This document shows, in pieces, positions 10,602 to 23,842 of a stretch of DNA of 64,000 bases; the stretch's first letter is position 1, and each line of letters starts with the position of its first letter. Made by a program: the position numbers and the translations under genes. Source of the stretch: Tetrastigma voinierianum (lineage: Eukaryota > Streptophyta > Magnoliopsida > Vitales > Vitaceae); the NCBI GenBank assembly GCA_016808115.1, contig JAEQBH010000734.1, forward strand, positions 806,001-870,000, read 5' to 3'. The notes under the pieces were generated by a model. That model worked only from the letters and a program-made list of their open reading frames with translations, had not been told where the DNA came from and did not search any database.

Positions 10602-12700
10602 GAATGCCACCACATTCTCCCCTCCCAAACGTGTCCCGAGCTCCCAACAAGCCCTCGAGTCCCCAGCCCCGTCGTCGACTGGTCCCGCCGCCGCCGACCC
10701 ATCTAAGCTCCACCGGCCGGAGTTCACCCGGCTAGACTGAGCCGCCAGCCCCTACACCCCAAAGCCACCGACTGGAGTTTCTAGTATAGCCATCCTCGGC
10801 CGCACGCACCCAGCCCCCGCGACCGAGCCTTCAAAGTGGAGCCCCTCCATCACGCACAAGGCACGAGCCTGATTGTTCACCGCCCCACCAGCCACACCGC
10901 CGTGCCCCCCGGTTCTGGCTCTCGCTGGTGCCCGCCTCGCATCCGCCTGCTCGAGCCTTGTTTGCTAGTTCGTGGCCATTCCAGCTATGCCGCGAGCCCC
11001 GGTTCCGCCTTGTTTGCTTCAGGTTCAGCAGCCTCCGCAGAGCTCCTGTCTGAAGACTCACATGGCACAGCTATATTTTCAAAGGAGTCGACCCTTCGAG
11101 CATTTTATTTCGATATCGAGGCGGTTCAGACTCTGTGGGTCCCGGGGTCGACCCTGTGAGATTCAAAGACGCCCGAGAGTGGCCCCACCAGTCCCGCCTC
11201 CCGTATTCATCACCGTCCCAGGCACCGAGGAGCCTCAGATCAGACGTTATCGCACTCTGACGGACCCCGCCCATCGCCCGTGCACTACGGAGGAGAGTTA
11301 TGAGGGTCTGCCTTCCAGCTGGCCCGCACATCGGGCCCAGGCGAGTCATCTTCCACTAAGCCCCCACCATCTCCAGTTACTCCAGCTATAGAGGCGACTT
11401 CATCACCACAGCTGTCGCCAACGTCGAGGATCAGGAGGCCACTATTTGTAGGGAACCCCATTCCGGGGAATGTGCAACTCCACAGCAGAGAGTTTCATCA
11501 GGAGTCATTTTATGACATCTCCGCATTGAGAGTCGAATTCCCAGAGACGGAGTCTTGAGATTGATCGAGAGTATTCACTCCTGTCTTCATGACTCCGCGA
11601 CGCTTTATTACCCAAGAGTGGTACGGCAATACCACTCTATGACATCCAGGAGATGACTTCACCAATTAGAGATTCAGCTTTTAGATAGATGACCGCCCTG
11701 TGTACTCAAAGCCAAACTGATATTTCAAGAGGCATTGGACTGCGATACCGCCTGCTAATTCGTAGGGTTATAGGAGCTTGGGCCCACCCGCCACTGTGGA
11801 GATGGTCTGGCACCGCGCAGACATCATCATGGTCTCAAAGATTCGACAGAGTGTGCTTCCGCCTCGATACATTGACACCATTTGCTACGTATCAGCTTTA
11901 ATTTCCGCAAGATTATGTGCGTGAGGAGGGAGGTTTCATCCCGGAGGCACTTTAACGGATCTCATGGGGATTTTGGTTCACCCTCCAGCCGGTGATGGCC
12001 TCCTTGCATTTTGAGGAGAAGGTCCATCGAAAAGAACCGGCCCAGCCAGAGCATCCCACTACCGATGCCGAGACTCTCTCGCTATGTTCCTCGAAAGGCA
12101 TGGGATTCCCCTGCAGGAGCCTGTGCCAGAGATGAGAGCTAGATGCCTTCATGTAGTATCAGTAGATCGGGTTATGACTATGCCCGTCTCATTCCACATA
12201 CGACCACAGGACCAGGAGGAGGTACCGGGTCAGGAGGCTGAGGACTCACCATGTTTACGATATGCCGGTCCCCCGAGCCCGAGGTACAGGACCCCATTCC
12301 GTATCACTCACCTCCATCTCCTCCACACATACTACATCGCTTAGGTACGGCAGCTAGACACTCCCAGTGGCCTTCCTTATTCGAAGACACTCATTCAATT
12401 TCCTCCAGTACATCCGCACCGAGGGAGATATCGTGTGATGGATGCCATCCGCTCACTTGGTACTACACAAAGGCCCAGATCGCAGGTCAGCCCAAAGGCC
12501 ATTCTATGTCGACCAGATGCTATCCAAATCTGGTCTTCCTCATGTTCCCGTCACGAGAGGAGCCCACCTCACCGATGCGTACCTTCATCGATGTCTGGCC
12601 GCGAACCGCAGCTAGCCAGTTCCATCCACCACCACCACCACGCCAGTTGAGGTGGTTAGGTTTCCTTGATTTTGTTTATTTACCAGCTTTATCAACTGCC
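10602..12700 (+). pseudogene. E2 3' ORF (env-position protein of unknown function, broken)
   Basis: GC-rich coding remnant starting with a proline/serine/arginine-rich segment (ATG at 10602), unlike the AT-rich DNA around it. The block NVQLHSREFHQESFYDISAL (11468-11527) is shared with the 3' ORF of E5, where NVNCLTKDFHGESYYDIQAL is seen, and partly with E8 (ESFYDV). FMTPRRF at about 11587 matches FMTPRQF of E3. In Athila elements this slot is called env-like; I see no signal peptide or membrane span here. It may instead belong to the putative plant transposon protein family (PF20167-like), which is a guess. Confidence 0.65.
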
Positions 12701-13937
12701 TACTAATTTCGTTTAGGATTTATGTATTAGCCATAGTAGGCAGTGATAGTTTTGTGTTTAGCTTTGTATTCAAGTATTAGCCACTTTGGCTATATCAAAA
12801 GCTATTCAGTTTATATATATACAGCTTTTTGTACATATCATGTTTTGTGCCTCCACTAGGTTTAAATGTGTTTTTCTTTTCAATTGAACAATTGAATTGC
12901 TCTGATTAGACTGATTGAAAGTTGCTTCATGTTGGAAAGTGAATCACTATTTGTCACTTATATGCTAGGACAAATTCCATGCTGAGGTGATTTTTGGTCG
13001 TTGAAGTTCACACGCATGCTCGACTTGAAATTTCTCCCTTATGCTAATTCACACGCTGCACTCCAGATTGTTCCAATAGGCTGTGAAATTGTGTGCCTTC
13101 TTTCCCTTTGCAAAGCCGGCCTTAGGTATGTTGGCTACCTAGGATAGTTTTGAGTTACCTACATTTGAAGACGATGTTGTGCTTTCCAAAAAGAGGAAAA
13201 AAGAAAAAGAAAAGCGAGGAAAAGAGAAAAAGAAAAGAGAAAGAGAAAGAAAAAAAAGAAAAATAAAGTCATTAAATCTTGCTTTGAAACGAGGCACGGT
13301 CAGGGGGTGTGTAGAAAGCCTTTTGAAGCAGATGCCTAAGCCTTAATTAATTTGGGAGTCATCGATTTAGTGTTAGATTATGGGTGGATAGGTGAAGTTT
13401 AATAATGTATCGGTGTTTCGAGTCGTCCGGTCAAGGTGAAGCCTTTGAGGTTAATTAGTCATTGATCCTTTTGACGATGCGCAAACCTTAATAGTGGTTG
13501 GGAGTCATCGGTGGACCCGGATTCTGAGGTTTGGTGAAGTCGGATTTTAAGCATTGCACCCCTACGATGTAGATGAATAAAAAGAAAGAAAAGTGTAATA
13601 GCCCTATCTAGGTTGTTCGACAACTTAAGGCCATGTAGTGCTAGGTTGAGGGGAGGTGGCAATTTGCAGTTTATTGGCTTAATCTGGTTACAAAAAGAAC
13701 CATTAGACTTAGGTGGAAATTGAGTTGAGAATTATGGATCGATAATATAATTGTTCTTGTATGGTTTTGATTCTTTCATATCGGTTTACAACTTTGATTT
13801 CAATTTCTCAAGTTAAGGTAATGTTTATATGTATATAAACCCTTTTTGAATCACTTAACCTTTTAAATCACCACATGCATCTCCTTTTTCTTTATTTTGC
13901 ATTGCTAAGGGACTAGCAACGTTTTAGTTGGGGGGTG
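12701..13937 (+). other. E2 3' untranslated region with polypurine stretches
   Basis: Contains a CAATTGAACAATTGAATTG motif (12881-12899), an A/G-only run (13192-13266) and two imperfect direct copies of a CCTTAAT..GGGAGTCATCG unit (near 13342 and 13488). It ends with GTTGGGGGGTG immediately before the 3' LTR, the likely plus-strand priming purine tract. The same module order occurs in E3, E8, E6 and, reversed, in E5 and E10. Confidence 0.75.
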
Positions 13938-15654
13938 TGATTAATGCCCAAAAAGTGCAATTTTGAACCCTATATTAGATAGGTTTGAGTGCTTTTTGTA
14001 CATTAATCATGTCATTTATACCAATTGAAGTGTACAGTCTTCTTAGTAACACTTATGCCATTTAAGTATTTTTGGTTTGTTTTGGGGCTTTTCTTTTGGA
14101 GTTCAATGTCGAGATAAATATTGAATCATCAGTTGAACTCAAGTCTCAGCCATCAATCGACCCGAGAATCAATGTGAAAACCAAGGCAAAATGAAAATGT
14201 GATCGGTTGAAGACGAGAGCAATGCGATGAAGGATCAACAAAAATTTGGAATTTTAGCTAAGCTTGCGAAAATTTTCGCTAAGTCGCAATTCGCAACCTT
14301 ATCAATTATAACACTCATGGCACCTAATTCGTTAGACCCATCAATTTACTATACTTGTTCCTTGCGAAAAAAACGATTTCGCTACTCACGAATTTCGCTG
14401 GCTCGGCGAAATTTCGTATGCGAAATTTTCCGCATCATAAGCCAATTTCTTATTTTATTGAACGCATTGATTTATTAATTAGCGAGAATTCTTATTAAGC
14501 GAAATTTGATGCCTCGTCATGCTTGCGTAATTAATGCCAATAGCCTCGAACTTGGTGGTATTACTTAATTGTCGATAACTTAGCGATTTCATAGGTTTGG
14601 TATTTTCATACCTTGAGAAACTTTATATAAGCCCCTCTTGTTTTGCTAAGAAAGTGAAGTGGAGGAACAATTTGGGAGAAGATATTTTTGTAAGTTTTTA
14701 TTTTTGTAAATAAAGTTTTTTTTTATTTTAGGTTTTGCTTTTATTTCTTTTCTCTCTTCTCTCTTCTCTCTCTGCTCTCTCCCTTTCAGGTGCCCAGACA
14801 CACACTCTTGGGGATGACAACTCGAGAGATGCTTGAAGCTAAGCCTCAGCTCTTTGAAGAGGAAGGAAGCTAGCTTGGTGGTGGGGCATATGCATGTTGT
14901 CCTCTTGTATTAAAGGCTACGGGTAGTGTATTTATAGCTCTTGTCTCAAAACTTAGTTGCATAACATGGGATGTTATTGATTTGGCCAATACTCTCCATG
15001 CTTTAGGATTGTTGTTCTTTAGATGGTTTTTATGAGCCTCTGAGATAATATTTACATGTTAGGGTTCTTCAGATTAGGGTTAAATAACATTTCTGTTATT
15101 ATTTTGTATCTCTCCATGCTTTAGGATGCGGTGCTCGAGGTGAGAGATGCTGCTTGTTGTTCTTTAGATGGTCTTTACGAGCCTACGAAATGATAATTTA
15201 ATGTTAGGGTTTTAAAAGCCCAAGGGCATGCTTGCATGCTACTGTTTTATTTCCAGATAGGAGTATTTCATGGGTGAGGTTTGCTAGTTAAATATAGATC
15301 TGGTTATGCCATGGACTATATGTTGCGTAATCTCTTGCGAGGATAAAACTGGGGACACTTGTTTATACTAACTTGCCAAGTTAGTGACTAATTCTTGAAG
15401 TTAGCTTTCACACTTTAACTTTCGGTTTTACAATTTTTCGGTTTTCAAACCATTCCCACTTTGTTTTGGCTTGCAATCAAAAAATTAAGATAGAAAGCCT
15501 TGCAACTTCATGCTGATCTCAATAAATTTTTAGGATGAAAACCCATCCCGGTGTTCGTACTGAGCCTTATCTTGCGGTAGCTTGACTACGGCGTTAGTAA
15601 GCAGAGTGTATATAAATTTTGTTGATTTTAGCTCGACCCTGCGTAGCACAGTCA
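13938..15654 (+). repeat. E2 3' LTR
   Basis: Starts TGATTAATGCCC and ends GTAGCACAGTCA, with TTTCGC/GCGAAA words at 14247-14520 and TATATAA at 14624-14630. The final bases are more degraded than in the 5' LTR. The right edge is fixed by the CTATG duplication and by the return of E1 leader sequence. Confidence 0.9.
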
Positions 15655-17005
15655 CTATGGGGCAAGCGATTCTTTCTAACCTACATTTGTGTTCCTATCT
15701 CAATGGTATAAACTCCTGTAAGCTTGACATAAAACCACAATGAGAGACAAAAACCGGAGCTACGAGGTTATTGTTAGCTAAGATAATAAAAAATAAATTG
15801 TATATGGACATTATAAATTTAAATCAACCTAACAATGAATTGCTAGGAGAAATAGAAATAAAGATAAAAAGGGTTGAAAGTTCACCAATACTTGTGATGT
15901 GGATCATAAGTTCAACAACTCATCACTTGCACTAAGGCACCATTCCCGGCAACGGCACCATTTTGGTCGCGTTCTATGAGGTACTCTGGAATCGACAAAT
16001 TTGTAAACCTACACCTTCTTTGCCGTGCTTTGCTTCTCTGATATAGTGACTCTAGGGTCGAATTTCTGAGGATGGATTATTTTTCGTGTAAGTGACTTAC
16101 AATTAAGGCCAAAATGGAGAATTCAATTTGGATTTTAAGGTTTTGTAAAAACAGTGAGGTTTGATGGTAGAAAACTGGAAATAAAATGAAGAAAAATATA
16201 AAAAAAAACTCCATGAAGCATTGGGCCACTAGGTTTGAAATCCTAAGGTAACTAAGAGGTCCTCGGGTCCCTTTCCTCGCGTTAAGGAGAATGACCTATA
16301 GTCATTTCCCGAACCGGATCTTCATTTGACACTAAAAATTGAACCCTAATAATTTTCCTTTTGAGATATAGCATTTATTGGACATAAATACTCCTAGGTA
16401 GTTAAAATTCATCTCCTTGACCTACCTTACAGTAACAAATAAATGGCAACTAATGAATCTCAGTGGATCTAGCAATAGAATCCACTAAACCCTAAAAGAT
16501 TGCCGTCTTGGTAAATCAAGGCACATCCAAGGGATTTAAACCTAGAGTGAGAGATAGAAACATAAATGGCAATAAATGCTTGCGTTAAAAACATGAGAAC
16601 CAACAGTTTACCTCAGATTCAAAGCCGAGAAGCTCTCCTCTTCAAGGATAAAGGGGGTTTAGCCAACCTTCCTCTGAGTTGTCATCCTCAGGAGGTATTT
16701 GGCAGGTAAGAAAATGAGAGAAAATGGGAGAAAATGAGAGAAAAGGAAAAAAACGGGAAAACTCCCGCCCATCACTTTGTATTAAATGCAGAAAAATGAA
16801 AGATGCCTTTAACAATAGCTTAACTGAGCTTATATAGTGCTCCCAATAAGCAAAATTACAAAAATATCTCAAATACCCACTATACATGAAGGGTATTTAA
16901 GGGAAAAAAAACAAACATGAAATTTAGCGGAGATTGATTGGTGAGTGGAGGCCGGGTTGTGAGTGCGACACTGCGAAATTTCGCGGATTCTTGAAATTCC
17001 TTGAC
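15655..17005 (-). mobile_element. E1: leader, primer site and main part of 5' LTR
   Basis: Continuation of E1 after the E2 insertion. 15655-15943 is a non-coding leader and 15944-15960 the primer site. 15964-17005 is the 5' LTR up to the E3 insertion. LTR landmarks on the minus strand are the TTCGACCCTAGAGTCACTAT block and CCTGAGGATGACAACTCAG (about 16676-16695). The last 285 bp of the LTR lie at 28764-29048. Confidence 0.85.
15944..15960 (-). other. E1 primer-binding site, tRNA-Asp
   Basis: The plus strand reads TCCCGGCAACGGCACCA. Its complement differs from the canonical tRNA-Asp site at two positions, both transitions. It lies three bases from the LTR end at 15964, on the minus strand, in agreement with the gag direction of E1. 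Confidence 0.88.
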
Positions 17006-18293
17006 TCATTAGTGCCCAAATAGTTATGTTTTGATCCATGTTCATTACAGGTTTTGAGCACTTTTTGTGTATTAATCAACTTAAATAACCCAATTGATAC
17101 ACTAAGGTCCCGGTTATACTACTAATCATATGTTGTGGATATTTTTGTAGTTTTGCAAGCCAATTACACCATTATCTTAGTCGATTCAAATACGAAAGGC
17201 AGGCAAACCGAGCGCATGTACAAATCGCAATGCAATTGGAGCTAAATACGAGCGTGGTGAGCATTGCGAGAGATTTTGCGAGTGTTGAGAATTTTGCAAC
17301 CCTGCGGGGTGTTTCGCAGCTTGCGAAATTTGCGACCCTCCCATGTTCTTGTGTTGACCACTTTTTGACTGCTTTTTGTGGTTTTGTACCAAAATTTCCC
17401 TCAATGTAATTTTGTTGTTTCATACTTTTTTGTAATTTCCTTGACTCTGAGCAGTATATAAGCCTCAGTCAAGCTCTGTAAAATCAATCAATAAAATTGG
17501 GCGCAAGCTTTCGACTTTCAGGGTGTGTGACTTTCCTGCATTTTCTCTCCGCTCGCATTTCTCACTAGCGAACACCCCGCGCGGGGATGAAAACTCAAGG
17601 GATGGCAACTAAACCCCCTCATCATGAGAGGCCCCTTTGGGTGGGGATTTTGAGGTAAGGCCTTGTCCTCCTATTACCCAACAAGCATTTATTATCATTT
17701 ATGTTTCTGCATCTCACGTTAGGTTTGAATCCCTATGATGTACCCTGAGTGGCCAATACTTGGCAAGCTTTCAAGGCTTAGTGGATACTTATTGCTAGAT
17801 CCACTGATTCTAACTTAGCTTCCATTTATTTGCTCCTGCCCAGGTTAGATCGAGACCGAGTGTTAAGCACAGCCGAGCAGTAATGGTTAATAAATGTTTG
17901 CATAATAGGAGAAAAACTTTTAGTGTTCAGTCTTTATGGCTAAACATAGATCTAGGTTGGAAATGGCGATGAGTCATCCTCCCCAAACGAGGAAAAGGGA
18001 CAGGACATTATAGTTGCCCAGCAGAACCTAAGCCCCGGTGGCTCGAAACTTCAAGGTTTCTTTACTTTATTTTCCCTACGATTCGTTTTCAAACCATCGA
18101 CCTCAGCATTTTTTTACAAGAAACCCCAAATCAGTGGAAACACCATTTTCAGTCAGCGTGACTCATTTCACAAGAAGAAAACCCATCCACACGAGTTCGG
18201 CCACAGACATTTATCATGATAGCTTTGCTACGGCGGTAGGAATGCATGATATAAATGTTGGTAGTGCGGATCGGCTCTTTATTGACGCAGTCA
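17006..18293 (+). repeat. E3 5' LTR
   Basis: Starts TCATTAGTGCCC, where the second base should be G, and ends in TCA before the primer site. The TATA box is TATATAA at 17455-17461, inside GCAGTATATAAGCC; the 3' LTR has it at 27912-27918. U3 has only a few GCGAAA words compared with E2. It is of the shorter LTR type shared with E1, E5, E6 and E9. Confidence 0.9.
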
Positions 18294-18295
18294 AA

Positions 18296-18313
18296 TGGCG
18301 CCGTTGTCGGGGA
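18296..18313 (+). other. E3 primer-binding site, tRNA-Asp
   Basis: TGGCGCCGTTGTCGGGGA, two bases after the LTR. One C to T difference from the complement of the tRNA-Asp 3' end. Confidence 0.92.
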
Positions 18314-18552
18314 TGGTGTCGTAGTGTGAGTGAGAAGGTGTTGAACTTGTGATCCACATCACAAGTGTTGGTGAATTCTCATTCCTTTTTTATTTTACCA
18401 TTATTCCCCATTTACATTTCGCTGCAAGGGAAATTGAATGTTTATACTGTGCATACCTAGTTTTTCTTTGTTTTAAGTTTAACCAAGTATAACCCTTTTT
18501 GGTAGCCTTGTTTTTGGTTTCTTGCTGTTTTGTGTTGTGTTCCTAGGACATT

Positions 18553-20100
18553 ATGCAACACTGGGATAGGAACACTACAGGTAGGCTAGAGAGAACCAGT
18601 GTTCCGCAAGGAAACGGGGGGTGTGGAGTCGGTTATAGTGTCGAGATGGAGCCTCCACCAGGAGCAACAAAGTCGACGGGGATACCGAGAAACCCGATGC
18701 CTACATGTCGATGACGGACCATATACACGGTGGAAGGTGCACCCTCATGCGTTATACCTCACCATGAAGATGTAGTCGTCGGGGCCTTGTTGGTGCCCTG
18801 TTCCCAACCTTCCATGGTATGGAAAATGAGAATCCATACACACACATCAGGAGTTTGAGGAAGTTTGCACAACTTTCAATGAGGTGCAATCGATATGGAT
18901 GCAGCAAAGTGAAGGCTTTTCCCTTAACCCTCAAAGACAAAGCCAAAATTTGGCTTAATTCTCTAAGGCCAAGAACCATCCGGAATTGGGCATTTGAAAA
19001 AGTTCTTCAATGCACACAGGACCAACAGTTTGAAGAGGCAAATTTATACATTTGCAGCCCATGATAATGAGAAGTTCTACCAATGTTAGGAGAGATATAT
19101 GGAAACCATCAATGCATGCCCACACCATGGCTTTGATACATGGATATTAGTCAACCACTTCTATGATGGAATGTCTTCTACCATGAAGCAATTATTGGAG
19201 ACCATGTGTGGAGGGGACTTCTGACGAATCTAGAGCGAAGCCATGGACCCGTATTATGTGGCCCAAAACCTCTAAAGCTTGGGATGAGCTAAATCCTAGG
19301 GAGACGAATAGGATGAGGCCACCACCAAATCAAAGGGGAGGCATGTACTCGCTCTCAGAGGACATGGAGACGAAAGCAAAGCTGTCCACCTTAGCTAGGA
19401 GGTTGGAAGAGCTTAAAATGAGGAATGACGAGAGTGAGCAATGGCGGGAGGCATCAGCAACTTGACCATGCTTCAGCGTCGGAGTCATTGAGCACGAGGA
19501 GGCATTGCTAAATGTTCCTTAGGTGAGGGACTTTGTGGGAACAAGCGGTGCGGAGTGGGCTGAATAAAAGCCATGACCCTGACCCATATAACAATACCCT
19601 CTGACCCGACTAGAGGAACCACCTGAGCCTCTCCTGAAGCGAAACCTCCTCCTATGTGCCTCTAGCGCCTGACGACGGCATGGGTCCTCGGTATTATGTG
19701 CCACTACCATGTGTCTCCAGGTTAGACAATTTATTATGAACTTTTGTAGGTGGTGGGTAACTGCAGTAGACAAAAAGGCGTGAATACTTGTAATCAAAAA
19801 AGAATTGACACGGTGGAGGCACGCTCAATAAGAAAATGAGCAACTACTTGAAATTTCTCAAAAGCATGACGGCACATAGTGAAATTTCCCAAAAATATGA
19901 CAACTGCCGTGTATTCAATCTCAAGACTATCCACCGTGGTAGGTGTAGGAAAGGGAAATTCACTCTCCCGCTACAGCAAATCGAAGTTGCGATGACTCCT
20001 CAGTGAGCAAATTCTATGATGGATGAGTTAAGGCCAATCATCACATTGAGAAATGGCGAAAGATCAAGCGACCCGACACCAGCCGATGGAGCAAGGCCAT
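18553..20100 (+). pseudogene. E3 gag (frameshifted)
   Basis: Begins MQHWDRNTTGRLERTS at 18553, about 240 bp after the primer site. The retrotransposon gag core is at 18819-19064 with MENENPYTHIRSLRKF and FPLTLKDKAKIWLNSLRP. A charged helical segment follows at 19340-19450 (EDMETKAKLSTLARRLEELK). Stops near 18710 and 19064 show at least two frame changes. A zinc knuckle is not legible in 19500-20100, which is strongly degraded. Confidence 0.82.
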
Positions 20101-20218
20101 GAAGCTAAAGGCGAACGAGGAGGGTGTGGTGATCAAGCGGTAGTGAAAAATAGCACACCCCACATTGCCTCGAGAAGCAAAGCTAAAAGAGGTCGTGTCG
20201 AGGCTGAAATGTTAAGTC

Positions 20219-20760
20219 TTGAGCGGTAAAGGTCGACATCCCCACAGCGACATGATCAAACAAGTCCCCACCTATGAAAAATTTTTGAAGGACTTGTGTA
20301 CAGTGAATAAAGGGCTGAATGTTGACAAGAAGGCCTTCCTAACTGAACAAGTCAGTGCTATCATCCAATGCAAGACTCCAGTAAAGTATAAAGATCCGGG
20401 TTGTCGAACCATCTCGGTTAATATTGGAAGCACTTATGTGGAAAAACCTTGCTGAACTTGAGTACAAGTGTGAATCTCCTCCTGATGATGTATGCAAGCA
20501 GCTAAGTTTAGAACTAAGCCCACCCCATCCTGCTTTGTCTCTTGCGGATAGATCGGTCGAGATACTAAAGTCTGAGTGGAAGATGTTCTAATACAAGTTG
20601 ACAAATTCTAATATCGGTAGATTTTGTTGTATGACACATAACCCGATGCTTGGCGGGGCCAATTATGCTTACTTATCATCTTGGGAACCATTCTTGGCCA
20701 CTTCAATGCGTTATCAACTTTAAATGGTGTTATTCAACTCTGCAGCCGGGCATGACCTGA
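20219..20760 (+). pseudogene. E3 aspartic protease region (degraded)
   Basis: The clean frame 20219-20455 gives IKQVPTYEKFLKDLCTV and then KYKDPGCRTISVNIGSTYVEK, the entry into the retropepsin domain. The catalytic DLGA block should follow but the frame stops after EKPC, and the expected LLDLGAS cannot be read. Coding resumes in another frame with an IGRDTKV..VEDVLIQVDKF tail. Confidence 0.75.
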
Positions 20761-20929
20761 GGCAACATCTTCCACTTGAGTAAAAAGCACATGCTGCTAG
20801 TGGAAGATGGTATATAAGTTTATCATTGACACAATCTGGAGAAACAAGTGACCCGTGAGGGGATGCGGGATGTGCTAACTGAAGAATTGGCTGAATATTG
20901 AAAAGGGCATCGGGAAGCCCGGGACGTAG

Positions 20930-22540
20930 AGAGCTTGTGTAGGGGCGGAGAAAAAACAAAAAATTTGCCTTTGATGATTGAGGAAGTAACAAGTGAGCCC
21001 CTGGGGTGGAGCAAGCCTTTTGCACGTAGGTTGAAATATGCCTATTTGGAAGAGAGAAGGAGCGGTGTCCGGTTGTCATTTCATCCCACTGCTCGACACT
21101 TCCACGAGAAGGTAGCTGCGCACATCCTCGGGGAGAGCAAGCAAGCCACAGGGTGGAAGATTGCGATCTGAAGGGTGTGTGGTTTGCACCATCACATCTA
21201 CTTATAGCGGGAGGCAAAGTCGAGTAAAATGACCTGAGAAATTGCGACACATATCTCTCGAAAGTGGTTGGGGGCGAAGTCACAAAGGCTGGCGCAATTT
21301 GGTATCATCTACCCCATGTCGGATAGCACTTGGGTGGAGTCAACGGGGTGGTGCCTAAAGAAAGTGGGGGTAACCCTTGATACATAACAAAGAAAGGATA
21401 GGAGATACCCACCATGTACCACGGGTTGGAGGGTATGTATTGATTATAGAAGGCTAGAAATGAAGTGACCGGGAAGGATCACTTCCCTACACCTACTAAA
21501 TGGATCGACTTCTTGAGAGGATTACGATTCAACCCTTCTCTTGTTTTCTGGATGGCTGTCGAGATACTCAGAGTGAAATTGCTGCAGAAGACCAGGAAAA
21601 GACCACTTCACATGCCCATTTGACACATATGTATACAGGAGAATGGCCTTTGGCCCATGTAATGCCCCTGCCACATTTCAGGGATGTATGCTCAGCATTT
21701 TCAGTGATTTGGTAGAGTGCATTATGGAGGTTTACATGGATGACATTATAGTCTATGGAGGGAGTTTTGAAGAATGCTAACAGACTTGGAAGCGTCACAT
21801 AGGTGCATAGAAAGAAAAACACGATGCTTGAAGGCCCGGGAGAAAAATGCAATTTTATGGTGGTCGATTATCTTGGGCATATTATTTTAGAAAAAAGAAT
21901 CGAAGTTGATAAGGAAAAAATTGACTTAATTTCCAAACTGCCCTCCCCTACAAATGTCAAGAATGTAAGGCAATTCTTAGGGCATGCAGGGTTCTACAAG
22001 AGGTTCATCATGGACTTCTCAAAAAATGACAAGCCTCTCTATAAATTGCTGGAAAAAGATGCCCAATTTATTTTGGAGGCAGAATGTCAAAAGAGCTTTG
22101 AGGAGCTTAAAGCCTTTTTTACCACCGCACCAATAGTGAGAGCACCCAACTGGCAATTACCCTTCGAGGTGATGTTCGATGCAAATGATCTAGCTATTGG
22201 ATAAATTCTCGGACAATGGGAAGGAGGAAAGCCTTATGTGGTCTATTATCACGAGCAAGACCCTTTGAATGAAGACCTGAAAGAATTACAAACCACGAGA
22301 AAAGGAGGCTGGCAGCGTGTGGTTTATGTAGAACAAAATTTGAGTTTATTTGGTTGGGTGGACATAATAATATTCACGAGATCATTCAGCCTTGAAGTAC
22401 CTTCACCAAACAAAATGCTAGGCTAGGCTTATCGGACGGGTTCTCTTGTAGGATTAAACACACCAAATCAGGGCCAAAGGGTGTGGAAAAATATTTGTTA
22501 GATCACCTATCCAAATTAACAATCGCACGACACTCACAAC
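20930..22540 (+). pseudogene. E3 reverse transcriptase and RNase H
   Basis: The pre-RT linker is at 20935-21171 (RLKYAYLEE). RT motifs read in order across frames: GWRVCIDYRRLE near 21425, FGPCNAPATFQ near 21650, and VYMDDIIVYGG with the catalytic YMDD at 21733-21744. A long clean frame 21803-22204 covers the connection domain (VRQFLGHAGFYKRFIMDFSK) and the start of RNase H (VMFDANDLAIG), ending in a stop at 22202. RNase H continues at 22238 with YYHEQDPL. The active-site codons survive although the gene is broken. Confidence 0.87.
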
Positions 22541-23842
22541 CATCAACCAATGATGAGTTCCCAGAGGAGTCACTTTGCTTGGGTTGAAGGATGTGGTAGT
22601 ACCCACATTGTAAATTACTTGGCTACATGGGACTCTGGCCGGTGGAAAGCCTGAGCAAAGGGTAACTAACCAGTAAAAAATTCACTCCTAATGAGGAAGT
22701 ACCCTTCTTGTACAAATGTTATTGCTAATGAGATGTCGGAGGTGTGCTGAAGCAAAACAAGGAAATGTCGGCCACTTTGCCATGAGAATGCATTTGGAGG
22801 CCATTTTGCTTCTAGAAAATGGCGAGGAAGGTCTTTGCCGATCACAGATTCCACTAGCCCTCTCTTTTCAAGGATGCCCGTACCACAACCGGAATGCGAC
22901 AAATGCCAAGGTTGGGAAAATTTCTACGCCAGGCGTCACATGATGCCTTTAAACCAGATTTTGGTAGTTGATGTTTGACGTATGGGGATTGATTTCGGGA
23001 CCATTCCTTCCTCGTAGATACCTCTACCATTTTAGTGGGAGTTGACTATGTGTCAGAGTGGGTTGAAGCGGTTCGCTAGGCGATTCCTGGTGGTCTTGAA
23101 TTCTCAAAGGAGAATATATTCTCCAGATTTAGGGTCCCCAAAGCCATAATTAGTGATGGAGGTTTAGATTTCTGTAACAAACCTTTTGAGAGCCTCCTCA
23201 CTAAGTATGGTGTCGGCGTAAAGTAATGACCCTTGCCTTAGACCCGATAGCCGGGGTTGAGCTAGGCAACAGAGATATCAAGACAAAACCGATGAAAGTG
23301 GTGAACTCTAACCAAAAGGATTGGTCTCACAAGATGTTGGACTCTTTGTGGGCATACAGAACAACCTACAAGACCATTCTGGGCATGTCTCCTTATCGCC
23401 TAGTTTATGGCAAAGCATGTCACCTGCCTGTAGAGATTGAGTGTAAGGCATGGTGGGCAGTGAAGAAATTGAACTTGGATATGGATAGAGTTGTCTCGGG
23501 CTCCACGATATCGCGAGCTAGAATATTGGAATGATGCCTACTTCAACTCAAAAATTGCAAAGATAGTGAAGAGGTGGCGCAGTCAATGTGCTTCCCTTGA
23601 GCATTTCAAACAAGGAGACTAATTGTGGCTCTGACTCCAAGCTCCCACTTATCTTCAGAGACAGAGCTTAAATCCAAGATGGTGGCCCATTCACCATCCA
23701 GGAGGTCTATCCCAATGGATCAGTGGACCTGTTCAATCCCAAAGACTACAAGGTATTCAAGGTTAATGGGAAAAGGCAAAAGCCATATGCAGTGCAACAC
23801 TCAACTGACAAGGAGGAGATCCCCCTCCTTGACCCTCCATGA
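22541..23842 (+). pseudogene. E3 integrase
   Basis: A degraded N-terminal zinc-binding region comes first (22700-22940). The catalytic core shows VDYVSEWVEAV near 23042 and IISDGG at 23146-23163, which carry the first two acidic residues of the DDE triad. The clean frame 23226-23534 has WAYRTTYKTILGMSPYRLVY and VEIECKAWWAVKKLN, typical of Athila integrase. The C-terminal end runs to KEEIPLLDPP-type coding near 23842, the ending that E2 and E8 retain without the rest. Confidence 0.87.

Larger units (their letters stand above)
5744..15654 (+). mobile_element. E2: full-length non-autonomous Athila-like element (LTR to LTR)
   Basis: About 9.9 kb with two LTRs of near-identical length (1716 and 1717 bp), a tRNA-Asp primer site, gag, protease and a 3' ORF. 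RT, RNase H and integrase are absent. It is flanked by TTATG (5739-5743) and CTATG (15655-15659), a 4-of-5 match consistent with a 5-bp target duplication. It sits inside the minus-strand element E1, which resumes directly after it. Confidence 0.88.

Noticed and set aside
10602..12700. GC-rich region as a host gene exon
   Set aside because: The same blocks occur at the same position in E3, E5 and E8, between pol and the 3' UTR, so it belongs to the elements.
20720..21283. 187-residue minus-strand ORF
   Set aside because: Antisense to the E3 pre-RT region; its sequence has no recognisable domain and the plus strand carries the expected linker motifs.
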